A stretch of 64,000 nt of DNA from Nocardia altamirensis NBRC 108246 (GCF_001612685.1 NZ_BDAY01000011.1:167954-231953), one strand, 5' to 3'; counted from the stretch's first letter, positions 52,761 through 62,099 are shown. Notes: a model not told the origin generated them from the letters alone. A program made the numbers and translations.

Positions 52761-54977
52761 CTACTGCGGGTTACCCACGTGGGCGGGCGCCCCGATTTCC
52801 ACGAGTCCGGTCAAGGCCTGCGGTAGCGGACCCTGGTGCAGGACGCCGAGGCGCTGCGTGGCGCGGGTGAGCGCAACGTAGAGTTCGGCGGCGCCGCGCG
52901 GACCTTCGGCGAGGATCCGCTCCGGATCCACCACCAGTACGGCGTCGAACTCCAGTCCTTTCGTCTCCGAGGCTGCCACCGCGCCTGGCACGTCCGGTGG
53001 TCCGATCACGATGCTCGTGCCTTCGCGCTCGGCTTCGTCGCGGACGAATTCCTCGATGGCGGTGGATAATTCGCCCGCGTCGACCTTCCTCGACCACGGT
53101 TGGACACCGCACGCGCGGACCGACTCCGGCGCTTGCACCTCGGGTGCGAACTCGGCGAGCACCGCGGCGGCGACGGCCATGATCTCGGCGGGGGTGCGGT
53201 AGTTCACCGTCAGCGATCGGTAGACCCACCGGCCGGGCACGTACGGCTCGAACATCGTGTCCCACGAGGTCGCACCCGCCGCCGAACGGCGTTGCGCGAG
53301 ATCGCCTACCACCGTGAACGATCGGCTCGGGCAGCGTCGCATCAACACCCGCCAGTCCATTTCGGACAGCTCCTGCGCCTCGTCGACCACGACGTGCCGG
53401 TAAGTCCAATCCCGGTCCGCGGCAGCGCGTTCGGCGACTTCCCTGGTGTCGCGCTCGACGAAACGGTCGGCGAGGTCCTCGGCGTAGAGCATGTCCTGGG
53501 CGAACAGGTGGTCTTCGTCGTCCATCATGTCCGCACGGTCGACGAGGAGGTCCATCACGCCCGCGGCGTACTCGGCTTCCTCCTTCCGTTCCCGCTCGGC
53601 GGCTTGTTCGGCGGCGCGGTCGGCGGCCTTGTCCCGACCGAGCAGGTCGACGAGCTCATCGAGCAGCGGGACATCCGACACCGTCCATGCGTCGCCCTCG
53701 GCGCGCAACAGCGCCGGGTCGGCACCGGCCGCACGCAACCTCTCCGGTGACGTATACAGCTCTGCCAGTAAGGTTTCCGGTGTCAGGATCGGCCACAACG
53801 CGTCGAGCGCGGCGGTGAACTCGTCGTTGCCTGCGAGCTCCTCGAGCAGGTCCGCGCGCAGCTGCTCCCATGCTTCCTTGTCCGCGCGGGTCAGCCAGCC
53901 GTCGCCGATCCTGGCGATCGCGCGTTCGGTGAGCACGTAAGTGATGATCTCGGTGAACACCGTGCGGGCCGCGTTGTGCGACTGCCCGCTCGCCCGCGCC
54001 TCCTCCCTCGCCCATTCGGCGGTCGCGGCGTCGATGCGGACTGTCACGTCGGTCAACTTGATCGACAGTGGTTCCTCCGGCAAGCGCTGCCGATCAGCTA
54101 TCGCGCCTGCGAGCACGTCCAGGATCTTCAGCGAACCCTTGAGCCGCGCCGCTTCGGGGGTGTCCTCGGCCGTGGTCCGCAGACCGGGCACGAGGTCCCC
54201 AGTGGTCACGAAGACCACGTTGGACTCGCCCAGCGACGGCAGCACGTGGCTGATGTGGTTCAAGAACGCCGGGTTGGGGCCGACCACGAGCACGCCGTGC
54301 CGTTCCATCCGCTCCCGCTGGGTGTAGAGCAGGTAGGCGACGCGATGCAGCGCCACCACGGTCTTCCCGGTGCCGGGACCGCCCTCGATCACCAGCACAC
54401 CGGAGTGCTCGAGTCGGATGATCTCGTCCTGTTCGGCCTGAATCGTCGCCACGATGTCGCGCATGCCCTCGCCGCGCGGCGCATTGACCGCCGCGAGCAG
54501 AGCCGCATCGCCCCGCTCGGCGTCGCCGGGACGGCCGAGTACCTCGTCGGTGAAGTCGACCACGCGACGCCCACGGGTGTGGAACTGGCGGCGCCTGCGC
54601 ATGTTCTCCGGGTTCGCCGCGGTCGCGACGTAGAACGCGCGCGAGGCGGGCGCGCGCCAGTCGAGCAGCAACGGTTCGAACTCGTTCGCCTCGTCGAACA
54701 GGCCGATCCGGCCGATGTAAGAATGCTCACCCGAGAGGCTGTCCAACCGGCCGAAACACAGGCCTTCGTCGGCGACGTCCAGCCGCTTCACCTCCTTGGC
54801 CAGCGCACGCACCTCGAAATCGCGCTCCATGGCCGATCCGCCCTTGTCGCGCAGCGCCGCGCTGTACTTGCCCTTCATCCGCGTGCGCTCGGCATCGAGC
54901 CGGGCATAGAGCCCCGCGACGTAGTCGCGCTCGGACTCCAATTCCGCTTCGTACCCTTGCACCGTCACCTCGGTCAT
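52761..54977 (-). CDS. helD: HelD-like UvrD/Rep-superfamily helicase (RNA polymerase-associated)
   Basis: A 738-residue superfamily-1 ATPase of the HelD type. An N-terminal antiparallel coiled coil (residues about 1-75) precedes Walker A GGPGTGKT (199-206). VVVDEAQELSEMDW is motif II, and the C-terminal ATPase half shows YVALTRATQRL. HelD removes stalled RNA polymerase from DNA and can give rifamycin tolerance in actinobacteria. That is family knowledge; here I can only see the architecture. ATG 54977 has GGAG 8 bases before it, whereas GTG 54983 sits too close. It is a single minus-strand gene. Confidence 0.88.
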   Translation of the reverse strand: MTEVTVQGYEAELESERDYVAGLYARLDAERTRMKGKYSAALRDKGGSAMERDFEVRALAKEVKRLDVADEGLCFGRLDSLSGEHSYIGRIGLFDEANEFEPLLLDWRAPASRAFYVATAANPENMRRRRQFHTRGRRVVDFTDEVLGRPGDAERGDAALLAAVNAPRGEGMRDIVATIQAEQDEIIRLEHSGVLVIEGGPGTGKTVVALHRVAYLLYTQRERMERHGVLVVGPNPAFLNHISHVLPSLGESNVVFVTTGDLVPGLRTTAEDTPEAARLKGSLKILDVLAGAIADRQRLPEEPLSIKLTDVTVRIDAATAEWAREEARASGQSHNAARTVFTEIITYVLTERAIARIGDGWLTRADKEAWEQLRADLLEELAGNDEFTAALDALWPILTPETLLAELYTSPERLRAAGADPALLRAEGDAWTVSDVPLLDELVDLLGRDKAADRAAEQAAERERKEEAEYAAGVMDLLVDRADMMDDEDHLFAQDMLYAEDLADRFVERDTREVAERAAADRDWTYRHVVVDEAQELSEMDWRVLMRRCPSRSFTVVGDLAQRRSAAGATSWDTMFEPYVPGRWVYRSLTVNYRTPAEIMAVAAAVLAEFAPEVQAPESVRACGVQPWSRKVDAGELSTAIEEFVRDEAEREGTSIVIGPPDVPGAVAASETKGLEFDAVLVVDPERILAEGPRGAAELYVALTRATQRLGVLHQGPLPQALTGLVEIGAPAHVGNPQ

Positions 54978-55281
54978 AGCCACACTCCTTCACATCCCTC
55001 CGCCGCCGCTCGTCGCGACTCCCATTTCCGCAGCTTCTGGCCTCGGCCAGCGATTGTGCGCTATCACCCCGGCCTTGCCGCAAGCCCCCCTGTGCGATAT
55101 ACAGTGAATATGGAAGGGAGTGAGTTCTCCTCCCACCTCCGGATTCCGGCGAAATCTGACGCCGACCGCCCCTAGTCTCGTGACCGGCTATCTGCCGTCG
55201 TCAGGACGTCCGGTCCGCCTTTCGAGTGACGCTGTGCGGCAGCAAAGCTGGATACGCTGAAGCTCCAGCGGAGGGGGCGGG
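54978..55281. other. divergent intergenic region between helD and the MFS gene
   Basis: About 300 bases; promoters for helD and for the exporter are expected. Neither a gene nor a clear palindrome is seen. If helD is drug-inducible, its regulatory element should be here. Confidence 0.4.
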
Positions 55282-56541
55282 GTGTCGATCAAGGACAGTG
55301 CGGATCGCTATCCCTTGCTGCGGTCGCGCGCCTTCGTCGGATTCTGGGCGGCGGACAGCGTGTCCATGTTCGGCACCTACATCACCGCGCAAGCGCTGCA
55401 GTTGCTCGCGGTCGAGACCCTCGATGCCGCGCCGCTCGAACTCGGGATCCTGCGTGCGGCACAGTGGTTGCCGTACCTGCTGCTCGGCTTGCTCGCCGGC
55501 GTGCTCATCGATCGACAACGGCGCAAGCCGATCCTGGTGGGGGCCGACCTCATTCGCGCCGCAGTACTCGCGCTGATCCCGTTGGCCGCACTCCTGCACG
55601 CGTTGACCATGCCGCTGCTCATCGGGCTGGTGCTGGTATTCGGCGCGGTATCCCTGCTCTACGACGCTGCCCACCAATCGTTTCTCCCGAGCCTGGTGCC
55701 TGCCCGGCTCCTCACCCAGGCCAATATTCGGCTCGAACAGTCCTCGGCGGTAGCGCAAGTCGCGGGTCAAGGCATCGCGGGCTGGTTGATCAAGTTTGTC
55801 GGCCCGCCGACGGCGATCCTTGTCGACGCGGTGTCGTACCTCATCTCGGGCGTAGTCCTCGCGAACCTTCGTGTGGTGGAACACAAACCGACCCGCGAGG
55901 TGCGCAATGTGCGTGCCGAGATCGGCGAGGGCCTGCGCTGGGTGTACGGACACAGCGCGCTCGGCCCGCTCGCCCCCTCGAGTCACGCATGGTTCTTCTT
56001 CACCTCGATGGTGTCGGCCCTCTACGCCTACTACGTCGTGAAAGACCTCGGCTTCGATGCCGCGGCACACGGCATGACGCTCACCATCGGTGGTCTCGGC
56101 GCGGTCATCGGTTCCGCGCTCGCCACGAAAATCGGTACTCGATTCGAGGTCGGTCCAGCCGTCATTGCCACCCACTGGTTGTCGCCCGCCGGATACGCGC
56201 TGATCCCGTTGGCGCACAACGGCGCCTCCGCGTTCGTCATCCTCTGTGCCGGGCAGTTCCTGTTCTGGTTGTCCGTCGGCAGCACCAGTCCCCTCGAAAT
56301 GGGGTACTGCCAGTCCGTTACCCCCGATCACCTGCTCGGCAGGAGAAGCGCCATCACGCGCTCGCTCAATCGCGGCGCCATCGTCCTCGGCGCGCCACTC
56401 GGTGGCCTGCTCGCCACGACTTTCAGTGTCCAGACCGCGATGTGGATAGCCGTCGCAGGCCTCACACTGTCCGTGGCCGCGTTGACCGCGTCCCCATTTC
56501 GCCACGCCCGCTTGCCTATTGCCCACGCTGATGGGGTTTAG
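55282..56541 (+). CDS. MFS transporter (12-helix type)
   Basis: A 419-residue major facilitator. About 12 hydrophobic helices; the loop after helix 2 carries the MFS motif A region GVLIDRQRRKPILVGAD, and SLLYDAAHQSFLPSLV follows in helix 4/5. The pattern is like the enterobactin-exporter/MFS_3 group of drug or siderophore exporters; substrate unknown. GTG 55282 is preceded by GGAGGGGGCGGG. The GNAT gene follows after 20 bases on the same strand. Confidence 0.87.
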   Translation: MSIKDSADRYPLLRSRAFVGFWAADSVSMFGTYITAQALQLLAVETLDAAPLELGILRAAQWLPYLLLGLLAGVLIDRQRRKPILVGADLIRAAVLALIPLAALLHALTMPLLIGLVLVFGAVSLLYDAAHQSFLPSLVPARLLTQANIRLEQSSAVAQVAGQGIAGWLIKFVGPPTAILVDAVSYLISGVVLANLRVVEHKPTREVRNVRAEIGEGLRWVYGHSALGPLAPSSHAWFFFTSMVSALYAYYVVKDLGFDAAAHGMTLTIGGLGAVIGSALATKIGTRFEVGPAVIATHWLSPAGYALIPLAHNGASAFVILCAGQFLFWLSVGSTSPLEMGYCQSVTPDHLLGRRSAITRSLNRGAIVLGAPLGGLLATTFSVQTAMWIAVAGLTLSVAALTASPFRHARLPIAHADGV

Positions 56542-56561
56542 GTGGGCGGTAGAGTGCCTGC

Positions 56562-56999
56562 GTGGCTGTCACCGTGGAAGTGCTGAGCGTCGTCGACGAC
56601 GAGACCGTTGAAGCTTTCGAGCGGCTGCTGCCGCAGTTGTCGCAGTCGGCGAAACGGCTCGACCGTGCGGCGTTGGCGCAGTTGGTAGCTGCGGAATCGA
56701 CGACGGTGCTCGTCGCCCACAGTGCCGGAAAGCTGGTCGGCACACTGAGCTTGGTGATGTTCCCGATTCCCTCGGGACTTCGCGCCCGCGTGGAAGACGT
56801 CGTCGTCGACGACAGCGCTCGCGGTCAAGGCATCGGTGCAGCGCTCATCGAAGAGGCGAAGTCCCGCGCAACCGCCGCGGGCGCACGGACTCTCGATCTG
56901 ACTTCGCGCGCCTCGCGGACCGCCGCCAATCGACTCTACGAGCGGCTCGAGTTCCAGCCACGGGACTCGCAGGTCTACCGGTTCTCACCGACGAGCTGA
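56562..56999 (+). CDS. GNAT-family N-acetyltransferase
   Basis: A 145-residue acetyltransferase: VGTLSLVMFPIPSGLRARVEDVVVDDSARGQGIGAALIEEA contains the acetyl-CoA pyrophosphate loop (RGQGIG), followed by LDLTSRASRTAANRLYERLEF. The substrate is unknown. GTG 56562 is the start. It lies 20 bases after the MFS gene, so the two are probably cotranscribed: export plus modification is a classic resistance pairing, but this is inference. Confidence 0.88.
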   Translation: MAVTVEVLSVVDDETVEAFERLLPQLSQSAKRLDRAALAQLVAAESTTVLVAHSAGKLVGTLSLVMFPIPSGLRARVEDVVVDDSARGQGIGAALIEEAKSRATAAGARTLDLTSRASRTAANRLYERLEFQPRDSQVYRFSPTS

Positions 57000-57055
57000 T
57001 CCGCAGACTGCACACAAGAGGGCCGTTCGGACCACGAGGTAGTCCGTATTGACCG

Positions 57056-57949
57056 TCACCCGGTCGCCCAGACTGGTAGTGGCTCCCGGGCCTGCAACCA
57101 CGCCTCCGGTACGCCGCGACCTCCGATTCCCGTGTGCGCGGCCACAATTCCGCCGACGATAGCGGCTGTTGTGTCCGCATCCCCGCCCGCTTCGACGCAG
57201 GCGGTGACGGCGGCAGGATAGTCGTCGAGAAAGGTGGCGGCCGCCCACAGGGTGAACGGGACCGTGTCCTGCGCGCTGACTTCCGCACCGTTGCCGAGTT
57301 CGTAGGCGGCTTCGACTACCGAGCGGCCCAGCAGGTTCCTGGCGCGGCGAACACCTGCCGCGGTCCGGCCATCGATCAGATATGGCTCGACCGCGTCCAG
57401 TAATTCTGTTGGTGTGCACCCGTTTTCGCGGGTCGATGCGGCATGACTTGCTGCGACGGCCACGACCATGGCACCGACTATCGCTTCCGGATGCCGGTGG
57501 GTGACCTCCGCCGACAGCGCTGCCTGTGCGGCAGCACGATCGGGGTCGCCAGCGAAGTACGCCCCGAGCGGGGCCACGCGCATCGCGCCCCCGTTCCCCC
57601 ACGACCCGCGACCGTCGAACGCGTCGCCCGCCGCTTCGGCCCAGTGCCGACCATCTCGAATCTCGTGCAGCACAACAACTGTGCCGCCACCGTATCCGCG
57701 ATAGGGCTCACAACGCTCGGCGAATGCGGCCGCGAGCGCGTCGCGATCGACACAGCCGCGATGGCAGATCTCCGAGTAGACCGAACAGGCCATCTCGGTA
57801 TCGTCGGTCCACTCCCAAGGGGCGGCCGGCGTTCGGCCCGCCAGAAGATCAGCCACGGAGCGGCCGGGCACGAAGAATTGCGCGCCGAGCGCATCACCAA
57901 CAGACAAACCCGCGAGGCTGTCGCGGGCAAAATCAGAAACTAGAGACAT
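57056..57949 (-). CDS. ADP-ribosylglycohydrolase-family protein
   Basis: A 297-residue ARH-fold protein; removes ADP-ribose from proteins or small molecules, with two Mg2+ ions. Metal-binding signatures are WTDDTEMA (residues about 47-54) and GGDADTTAAIVGGIVAAHTG near the C-terminus; SVGDALGAQFF opens the fold. ATG 57949 (MSLVSDF) is chosen; the much longer upstream frame is antisense to the nucleotidyltransferase gene. The natural substrate is unknown. Confidence 0.88.
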   Translation of the reverse strand: MSLVSDFARDSLAGLSVGDALGAQFFVPGRSVADLLAGRTPAAPWEWTDDTEMACSVYSEICHRGCVDRDALAAAFAERCEPYRGYGGGTVVVLHEIRDGRHWAEAAGDAFDGRGSWGNGGAMRVAPLGAYFAGDPDRAAAQAALSAEVTHRHPEAIVGAMVVAVAASHAASTRENGCTPTELLDAVEPYLIDGRTAAGVRRARNLLGRSVVEAAYELGNGAEVSAQDTVPFTLWAAATFLDDYPAAVTACVEAGGDADTTAAIVGGIVAAHTGIGGRGVPEAWLQAREPLPVWATG

Positions 57950-58039
57950 ACGGGGCGCAATAGTGCCACAACCGCAACCTGCCCCCGCAAGGCCCCAAGC
58001 GCGCGGCACTAATACCTCGGTCCGTGATGTGATGGCGGG

Positions 58040-58798
58040 ATGGATGTGCCGCCCGAGGTTGCTGAGGTTCTTGCCGCGTTCGGGTCGGCGGTCCGGCCGA
58101 TCGCTGGTGTGGTCGCACTGTATGTCGGTGGGTCGCTGGCGACCAAGGACTATCGGGCTGGGGTCAGCGATCTCGACTTGGTGGCGCTTGTCGACGGGCC
58201 GCTGAATGACCAACAGCGCCAACAGCTCCGAGAGCTGCATCGCACCCTGATCGCCGAATACCGTGCGGCAGACAAGTTGCACTGTGTGTATGTGCCGGTC
58301 GGCGAGCTCGCGGATGTCACGGCGGCACACGTCACTTGGGCGGCGAAGATGCTGTTTCAGCGATCGTTCAGCGGCATTGCCCGAGCCGAGTTGCTGCGCC
58401 ATGGATTTGCCGTGTTCGGTCCGCCGATCAGCGCGACTATCCCGCCGGTTTCCTCCGCTGAGCTGCGCGAGGCGGTCCGCAGGGACCTGCGCAATTACTG
58501 GATCCCTGCGCTTCGTCGACCCTCGATCTGGTTCCAGGACTCCTACATCGATCTGAGCCTGTTCACCGTGGCCCGGGCCGAGGTCACCTTGATCGAGGAC
58601 AGGCTGCCGACCAAATCCGAAGCCCTGCAACGGTTCGAGCGCTTCGCGGCCCCCGCCGCCCTGATCGATCAGGTCCGGCGTCGACGAGATCGACAACCCA
58701 CGACCATCTCGTTCATCGGACGGATACGCCGGGCCGTTGTGGTCCGTCGCCTTGTGGCCGAGCGCATCCAGTACCTATTGGCATTGACCACGGACTGA
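58040..58798 (+). CDS. nucleotidyltransferase-domain protein (aminoglycoside-NTase-like)
   Basis: A 252-residue protein with an N-terminal polymerase-beta-like nucleotidyltransferase core: ALYVGGSLATKDYRAGVSDLDLVALV gives the GGS and the SDxD metal-binding pair. A helical C-terminal domain (LRNYWIPALRRPSIWFQDSYIDLSLFTVARAEVTLIEDRLPTKSEAL) resembles aminoglycoside nucleotidyltransferase-type proteins, but resistance is unproven. ATG 58040 gives a clean start. It lies divergent from the ADP-ribosylglycohydrolase gene by 90 bases. Confidence 0.82.
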   Translation: MDVPPEVAEVLAAFGSAVRPIAGVVALYVGGSLATKDYRAGVSDLDLVALVDGPLNDQQRQQLRELHRTLIAEYRAADKLHCVYVPVGELADVTAAHVTWAAKMLFQRSFSGIARAELLRHGFAVFGPPISATIPPVSSAELREAVRRDLRNYWIPALRRPSIWFQDSYIDLSLFTVARAEVTLIEDRLPTKSEALQRFERFAAPAALIDQVRRRRDRQPTTISFIGRIRRAVVVRRLVAERIQYLLALTTD

Positions 58799-58824
58799 TC
58801 CGGCCTGTGGAAAGTGGTTGGGCA

Positions 58825-58862
58825 CGAGCATGTCCCGTGCACCCATGAACGGGACATGCTCG
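58825..58862. terminator. GGGACAT-core hairpin, copy 3; bidirectional terminator
   Basis: CGAGCATGTCCCGT (58825-58838) is the perfect reverse complement of ACGGGACATGCTCG (58849-58862), with a 10-base loop, between convergent stops at 58798 and 58879. It shares the GGGACAT core with the hairpins at 6115 and 6194. Confidence 0.75.
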
Positions 58863-58878
58863 AACGCAAGGGATGCGG

Positions 58879-59697
58879 TCAGTTGCCCTGAGCAGCGGCT
58901 GCGACCGGCTGCCATTCGCGCCAGAGGGCGAGACGAGACTCGTATTCGGCGGTGGCGATGGTGAGGGGGATTTCGCCCAGGAACATGCGCAACGGGGGTT
59001 CTTCCGCGTCCACGACGGTGAGGATTGCGGTGGCAGTGGCGGCTGGGTCGCCGCTGCGCATGGCGCCGCGCTGGGCAGCCCGCCGCTCCCGGGCAGCGTC
59101 GTAGGCGGGGATCGGAGTGGCATGTTTGGAGGAGGGACCAGCCCAGTCGGTGCCGAATCCGCCTGGCTCGATGAGGGTTACGTGGACGCCGAACTCCGCC
59201 ACCTCTTGAGCCAGCGCCTGGGAGAACCCTTCCAACGCCCACTTCGACGCGTGGTAGGCGCCCAGGTTGATGAAGGCGGCGATGCCGCCGATGCTCGACA
59301 CCTGCAGGATGTGGCCGCTGCCCTGGGCGCGCAGGATCGGCACTGCGGCCTGGGTGATCCACAGAGCGCCGAAGACGTTGGTCTCGAATTGGGCGCGGAG
59401 TTCGTCCTCCGACAGTTCCTCGATCATGCCGAATTGGCCGTAGCCTGCGTTGTTGACGACGACGTCGAGTCGGCCGAACCGTTCGGCGGCCTGTTGGACG
59501 GCCGCGAAGTCCCCTGCTCGGTCGGTGACGTCCAACTGCAGCGGCAGGAACGTGTCGGGGTACTTGGTGACCAGGTCGTCGAGGGTGCTCGTGTCGCGCG
59601 CGGTGCCTGCGACACTGTCGCCGCGTTCCAGTGCGGCAAGGGCCCATTCACGCCCGAAGCCGCGCGATACTCCCGTGATGAACCAGATTTTGCTCAT
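58879..59697 (-). CDS. short-chain dehydrogenase/reductase
   Basis: A 272-residue classical SDR: ITGVSRGFGREWALAAL (cofactor loop), VVVNNAGYGQFG, HILQVSSIGGIAAFINLGAYHASKWALEGFS (catalytic Ser, Tyr and Lys in YHASK) and FGVHVTLIEPGGFGTDW. The VxxSRGFGRE opening and EPGGFxTDW resemble a common oxidoreductase branch found in many genomes with unknown substrate. ATG 59697 is clear. The minisatellite at 59752 lies 55 bases upstream of its start, within its likely promoter region. Confidence 0.9.
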   Translation of the reverse strand: MSKIWFITGVSRGFGREWALAALERGDSVAGTARDTSTLDDLVTKYPDTFLPLQLDVTDRAGDFAAVQQAAERFGRLDVVVNNAGYGQFGMIEELSEDELRAQFETNVFGALWITQAAVPILRAQGSGHILQVSSIGGIAAFINLGAYHASKWALEGFSQALAQEVAEFGVHVTLIEPGGFGTDWAGPSSKHATPIPAYDAARERRAAQRGAMRSGDPAATATAILTVVDAEEPPLRMFLGEIPLTIATAEYESRLALWREWQPVAAAAQGN

Positions 59698-59751
59698 CCC
59701 GCCACGGTAGCCACCTGGAGTGCACTCGAAGCAAGTGTTCGTGGCGGCCGA

Positions 59752-59893
59752 CTCAGGACGAGGCGGGTCGACGTGGTCCGCTCAGGACGAGGCGGGTCGA
59801 CGTGGTTCACTCAGGACGAGGCGGGTCGAGGTGGTTCACTCAGGACGAGCGGGTCGAGGTGGTTCACTCAGGACGAGCGGGTCGAGCTGGTCT
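59752..59893. repeat. 28-29 bp tandem repeat (minisatellite)
   Basis: Five head-to-tail units begin at 59752, 59781, 59810, 59839 and 59867. All begin CTCAGGACGAG and contain CGGGTCGA. The first three are 29 bp and the rest 28 or shorter (one G lost from GGCGGG); a sixth degenerate trace ends near 59909. The array fills the gap between the SDR promoter and the unknown gene at 59868 and runs into that gene's 3' end. Confidence 0.85.
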
Positions 59894-60389
59894 CCTCAAT
59901 ATGAGCTGGCAGGGTGGTTGGCGCACCAGCAAATTCCGCGGTCATGAAGTCGGCCAGGTAGGCGCCGAGGTCGGGCTCGGCCGGACTCAGGACGTGGCGA
60001 ACCCATGACGAGCGTTCATGTTCCAGCGGCCCGAGTTCCCACACACAGCCGATCCAGTCGGCGGTGGTCGTGGCGAAGTGTGCCGGGTCGTCGTCGGGCG
60101 CGCCGAGGTCGGGCGCACCCGCGACGGCTTTGCGCAGGATCAGGATGTCGCTGTGGGTCCAGGTGTATGCGAGCAGATAACTGGCGATCAGACTGCGGTG
60201 CAGGACAGTGAATGTCGCCGACGGGTAAGGCCCTGGCGCGGGCAGTAGTTCCGGAAGCAGCGTGTATGCGCTGTCCGCGATGAGTGCAGGCACACCCGTC
60301 GGCGCGACGCTGATCTCGTATCGCTTCACACCATGCCCGTCGACTGTCAGCGGCGGCAGGGCGGTCAGGTGTCGCGGCTCGAAGCTCAT
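59868..60389 (-). CDS. hypothetical protein whose 3' end lies in the minisatellite
   Basis: A 173-residue soluble protein of unknown function, with no signal peptide. Recognisable helices include FTVLHRSLIASYLLAYTWTHSDILILRKAV and DPAHFATTTADWIGCVWELG. ATG 60389 (MSFEPRHL) is used; the longer frame overlaps non-conserved sequence. The last eight or so residues (ETSSTRSS and stop) are read from minisatellite units 5 and 6, so the stop is supplied by the repeat. The original C-terminus has probably been replaced. Confidence 0.65.
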   Translation of the reverse strand: MSFEPRHLTALPPLTVDGHGVKRYEISVAPTGVPALIADSAYTLLPELLPAPGPYPSATFTVLHRSLIASYLLAYTWTHSDILILRKAVAGAPDLGAPDDDPAHFATTTADWIGCVWELGPLEHERSSWVRHVLSPAEPDLGAYLADFMTAEFAGAPTTLPAHIEETSSTRSS

Positions 60390-60543
60390 GGGCAGTCCCG
60401 GTTCAGGCGAAGGGCTTGTTCGGCACCTCCATTCCAGCAGTGCCGGGCAGCAGGGGGGTAGCCCCGGAAGGTCGGGTGCCGCCACATCACGAAGCGACTA
60501 CCACTGCGCGCAATTATGCATTAGCTGAATATATGCTGACCAT

Positions 60544-61503
60544 GTGTTGCCAACGCCGGCACCGATGCTGGCTGTCTCCGGACAGCCACCGGTGGATGCT
60601 GGGCTGTGGGCAGTGGAGATGAAATGGGACGGTATTCGCGCGATCTGTCGGCGCGACGGCGGGAAATGCCGCTTCTACAGTCGGAACAATCGTGATATCG
60701 GCGGCTCGTTCCCCGAACTGGTCAGCGCATTCGCGGACCTCGCGCCCGGCGGCAGCATCCTGGTCGACGGCGAGATCGTCGCGCCGGAACCGGGGACGGG
60801 CATCCCGTCCTTTCATCGACTGCAACGCAGGATGCACGTCGTGAAACCCACCGATGATTTATTGCACGCAGTGCCGGTCCAATACCTCGTCTTCGATTTG
60901 CTGGCGGTTGACGGTGAATCCATCATGGACCTCGCCTACACCGAACGCCGCGCCCGGCTCGAGGAATGGGCCATCGACACTCCCCTCATCCGCACCCCGC
61001 CCTACTACTCCGGTGTGCCCGCGACCACCATGCTCGAGATCGCCGCGGAAAACGGGCTGGAAGGAATCGTCGCGAAACGTCGCGACTCCACCTACCAACC
61101 CGGTCGCCGCTCCCCCGCCTGGATCAAGACGCCGCTGCGTCGCACCACCGAAGCCGTTGTCGCAGGCTGGCTTCCCGGCAACGGGCGCTACGCGAAAACC
61201 TTCGGCTCGCTGATCCTCGGCGCCTACGACAACGGCCGCCTGGTCCACATCGGCAACGTCGGCACCGGCTGGACCATGCATGACCGCCGCGCCCTGCAAG
61301 CCGACCTCGACGAACTCGCCTGCCCCGAAAGCCCTTTCGACACCCCACCGCCCCGCGCGGTGACCGCCGCGGCCCGCTGGGTCGAGCCGCGACTCGTCGC
61401 CGACATCGAATTCCGGGAAGTCTCCGGCGACGGACTCCGCCACCCGTCCTGGCGCGGCCTGCGCCCCGACAAGTCCCCACACGAAGTCACGCTGCCGAAA
61501 TAG
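60544..61503 (+). CDS. ATP-dependent DNA ligase (LigC-like)
   Basis: A 319-residue short ATP-dependent ligase. The adenylation Lys is K27 in motif I EMKWDGIRA; further motifs are VDGEIVAPEPG, LVFDLLAVDGE, LEGIVAKRRDSTYQPGRRSPAWIKTP and an OB-fold C-terminus ending VEPRLVADIEFREVSGDGLRHPSWRGLR. No Ku-binding, polymerase or nuclease domain is attached, so it is the LigC type rather than LigD. GTG 60544 is the start; no ku or polymerase gene is beside it in this window. Confidence 0.9.
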   Translation: MLPTPAPMLAVSGQPPVDAGLWAVEMKWDGIRAICRRDGGKCRFYSRNNRDIGGSFPELVSAFADLAPGGSILVDGEIVAPEPGTGIPSFHRLQRRMHVVKPTDDLLHAVPVQYLVFDLLAVDGESIMDLAYTERRARLEEWAIDTPLIRTPPYYSGVPATTMLEIAAENGLEGIVAKRRDSTYQPGRRSPAWIKTPLRRTTEAVVAGWLPGNGRYAKTFGSLILGAYDNGRLVHIGNVGTGWTMHDRRALQADLDELACPESPFDTPPPRAVTAAARWVEPRLVADIEFREVSGDGLRHPSWRGLRPDKSPHEVTLPK

Positions 61504-61554
61504 CGTCGGAGGCAACGCCCCCGGCGGTCGACCTCCGCGATGTCCCAATCGTCG

Positions 61555-62085
61555 TCACAGCCGCTGCTCTTGTTCGATCAAGCGCAGGTTCATGTGGGTG
61601 GCGACCAGTTCGGCGCGTTGCCGAGTCTGCTGGAGACTGGAGACATTCAGGTCGAAAGCATCCGTTGTCGTGAGGACCAGGGTGCGGTCTCCGCTCGTGA
61701 GCACGATTCCGAACGTTTCGACGTAGGCGCCGATGCCGAACCACGCGCGCACTGCGTCGACATGCAACGGGAACTCGGGGGTGTCGATCTGCTGCTCGAT
61801 GGGGATCAGTTCGATCCATTCCTCGGCGTGGCCCTGGTTGTTCGGCATCAGCTCAGGCTCTGTGTCCCAACGAATGTCGCTGAGCCGCTCCGGGCCGCGA
61901 ATCGAAAGCCCGTCCTGGGAGTAGGACAGCGTCACATAGCCGAGCTCGGATTCGAGAACCAGTGTGCCGGTCAAAGGGATCTGTCCGTCGTCCGATACGG
62001 CTGCGAGTCGCCCGAGCCCGGTCACCGTGGTGCCCAGGAGACGATCGCTGATCGGTGTCAGTTCCACGGCCGAGGATTGTTCCAT
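61555..62085 (-). CDS. hypothetical protein
   Basis: A 176-residue beta-rich cytosolic protein of unknown family: LVLESELGYVTLSYSQDGLSIRG, EWIELIPIEQQIDTPEFPLHVDAVRAWFG, then VETFGIVLTSGDRTLVLTTTDAFDLNVSS. No signal peptide. ATG 62085 begins MEQSSAVELTP. It lies 14 bases downstream of the MFS gene's stop (62100) on the same strand, so the two could be one transcript. It converges with the ligase gene. Confidence 0.65.
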   Translation of the reverse strand: MEQSSAVELTPISDRLLGTTVTGLGRLAAVSDDGQIPLTGTLVLESELGYVTLSYSQDGLSIRGPERLSDIRWDTEPELMPNNQGHAEEWIELIPIEQQIDTPEFPLHVDAVRAWFGIGAYVETFGIVLTSGDRTLVLTTTDAFDLNVSSLQQTRQRAELVATHMNLRLIEQEQRL

Positions 62086-62099
62086 GCGTTGAAGTCTCG

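Noticed and set aside
59752..59893. CRISPR-like array
   Set aside because: Units are contiguous with no unique spacers and no cas genes; it is a minisatellite.
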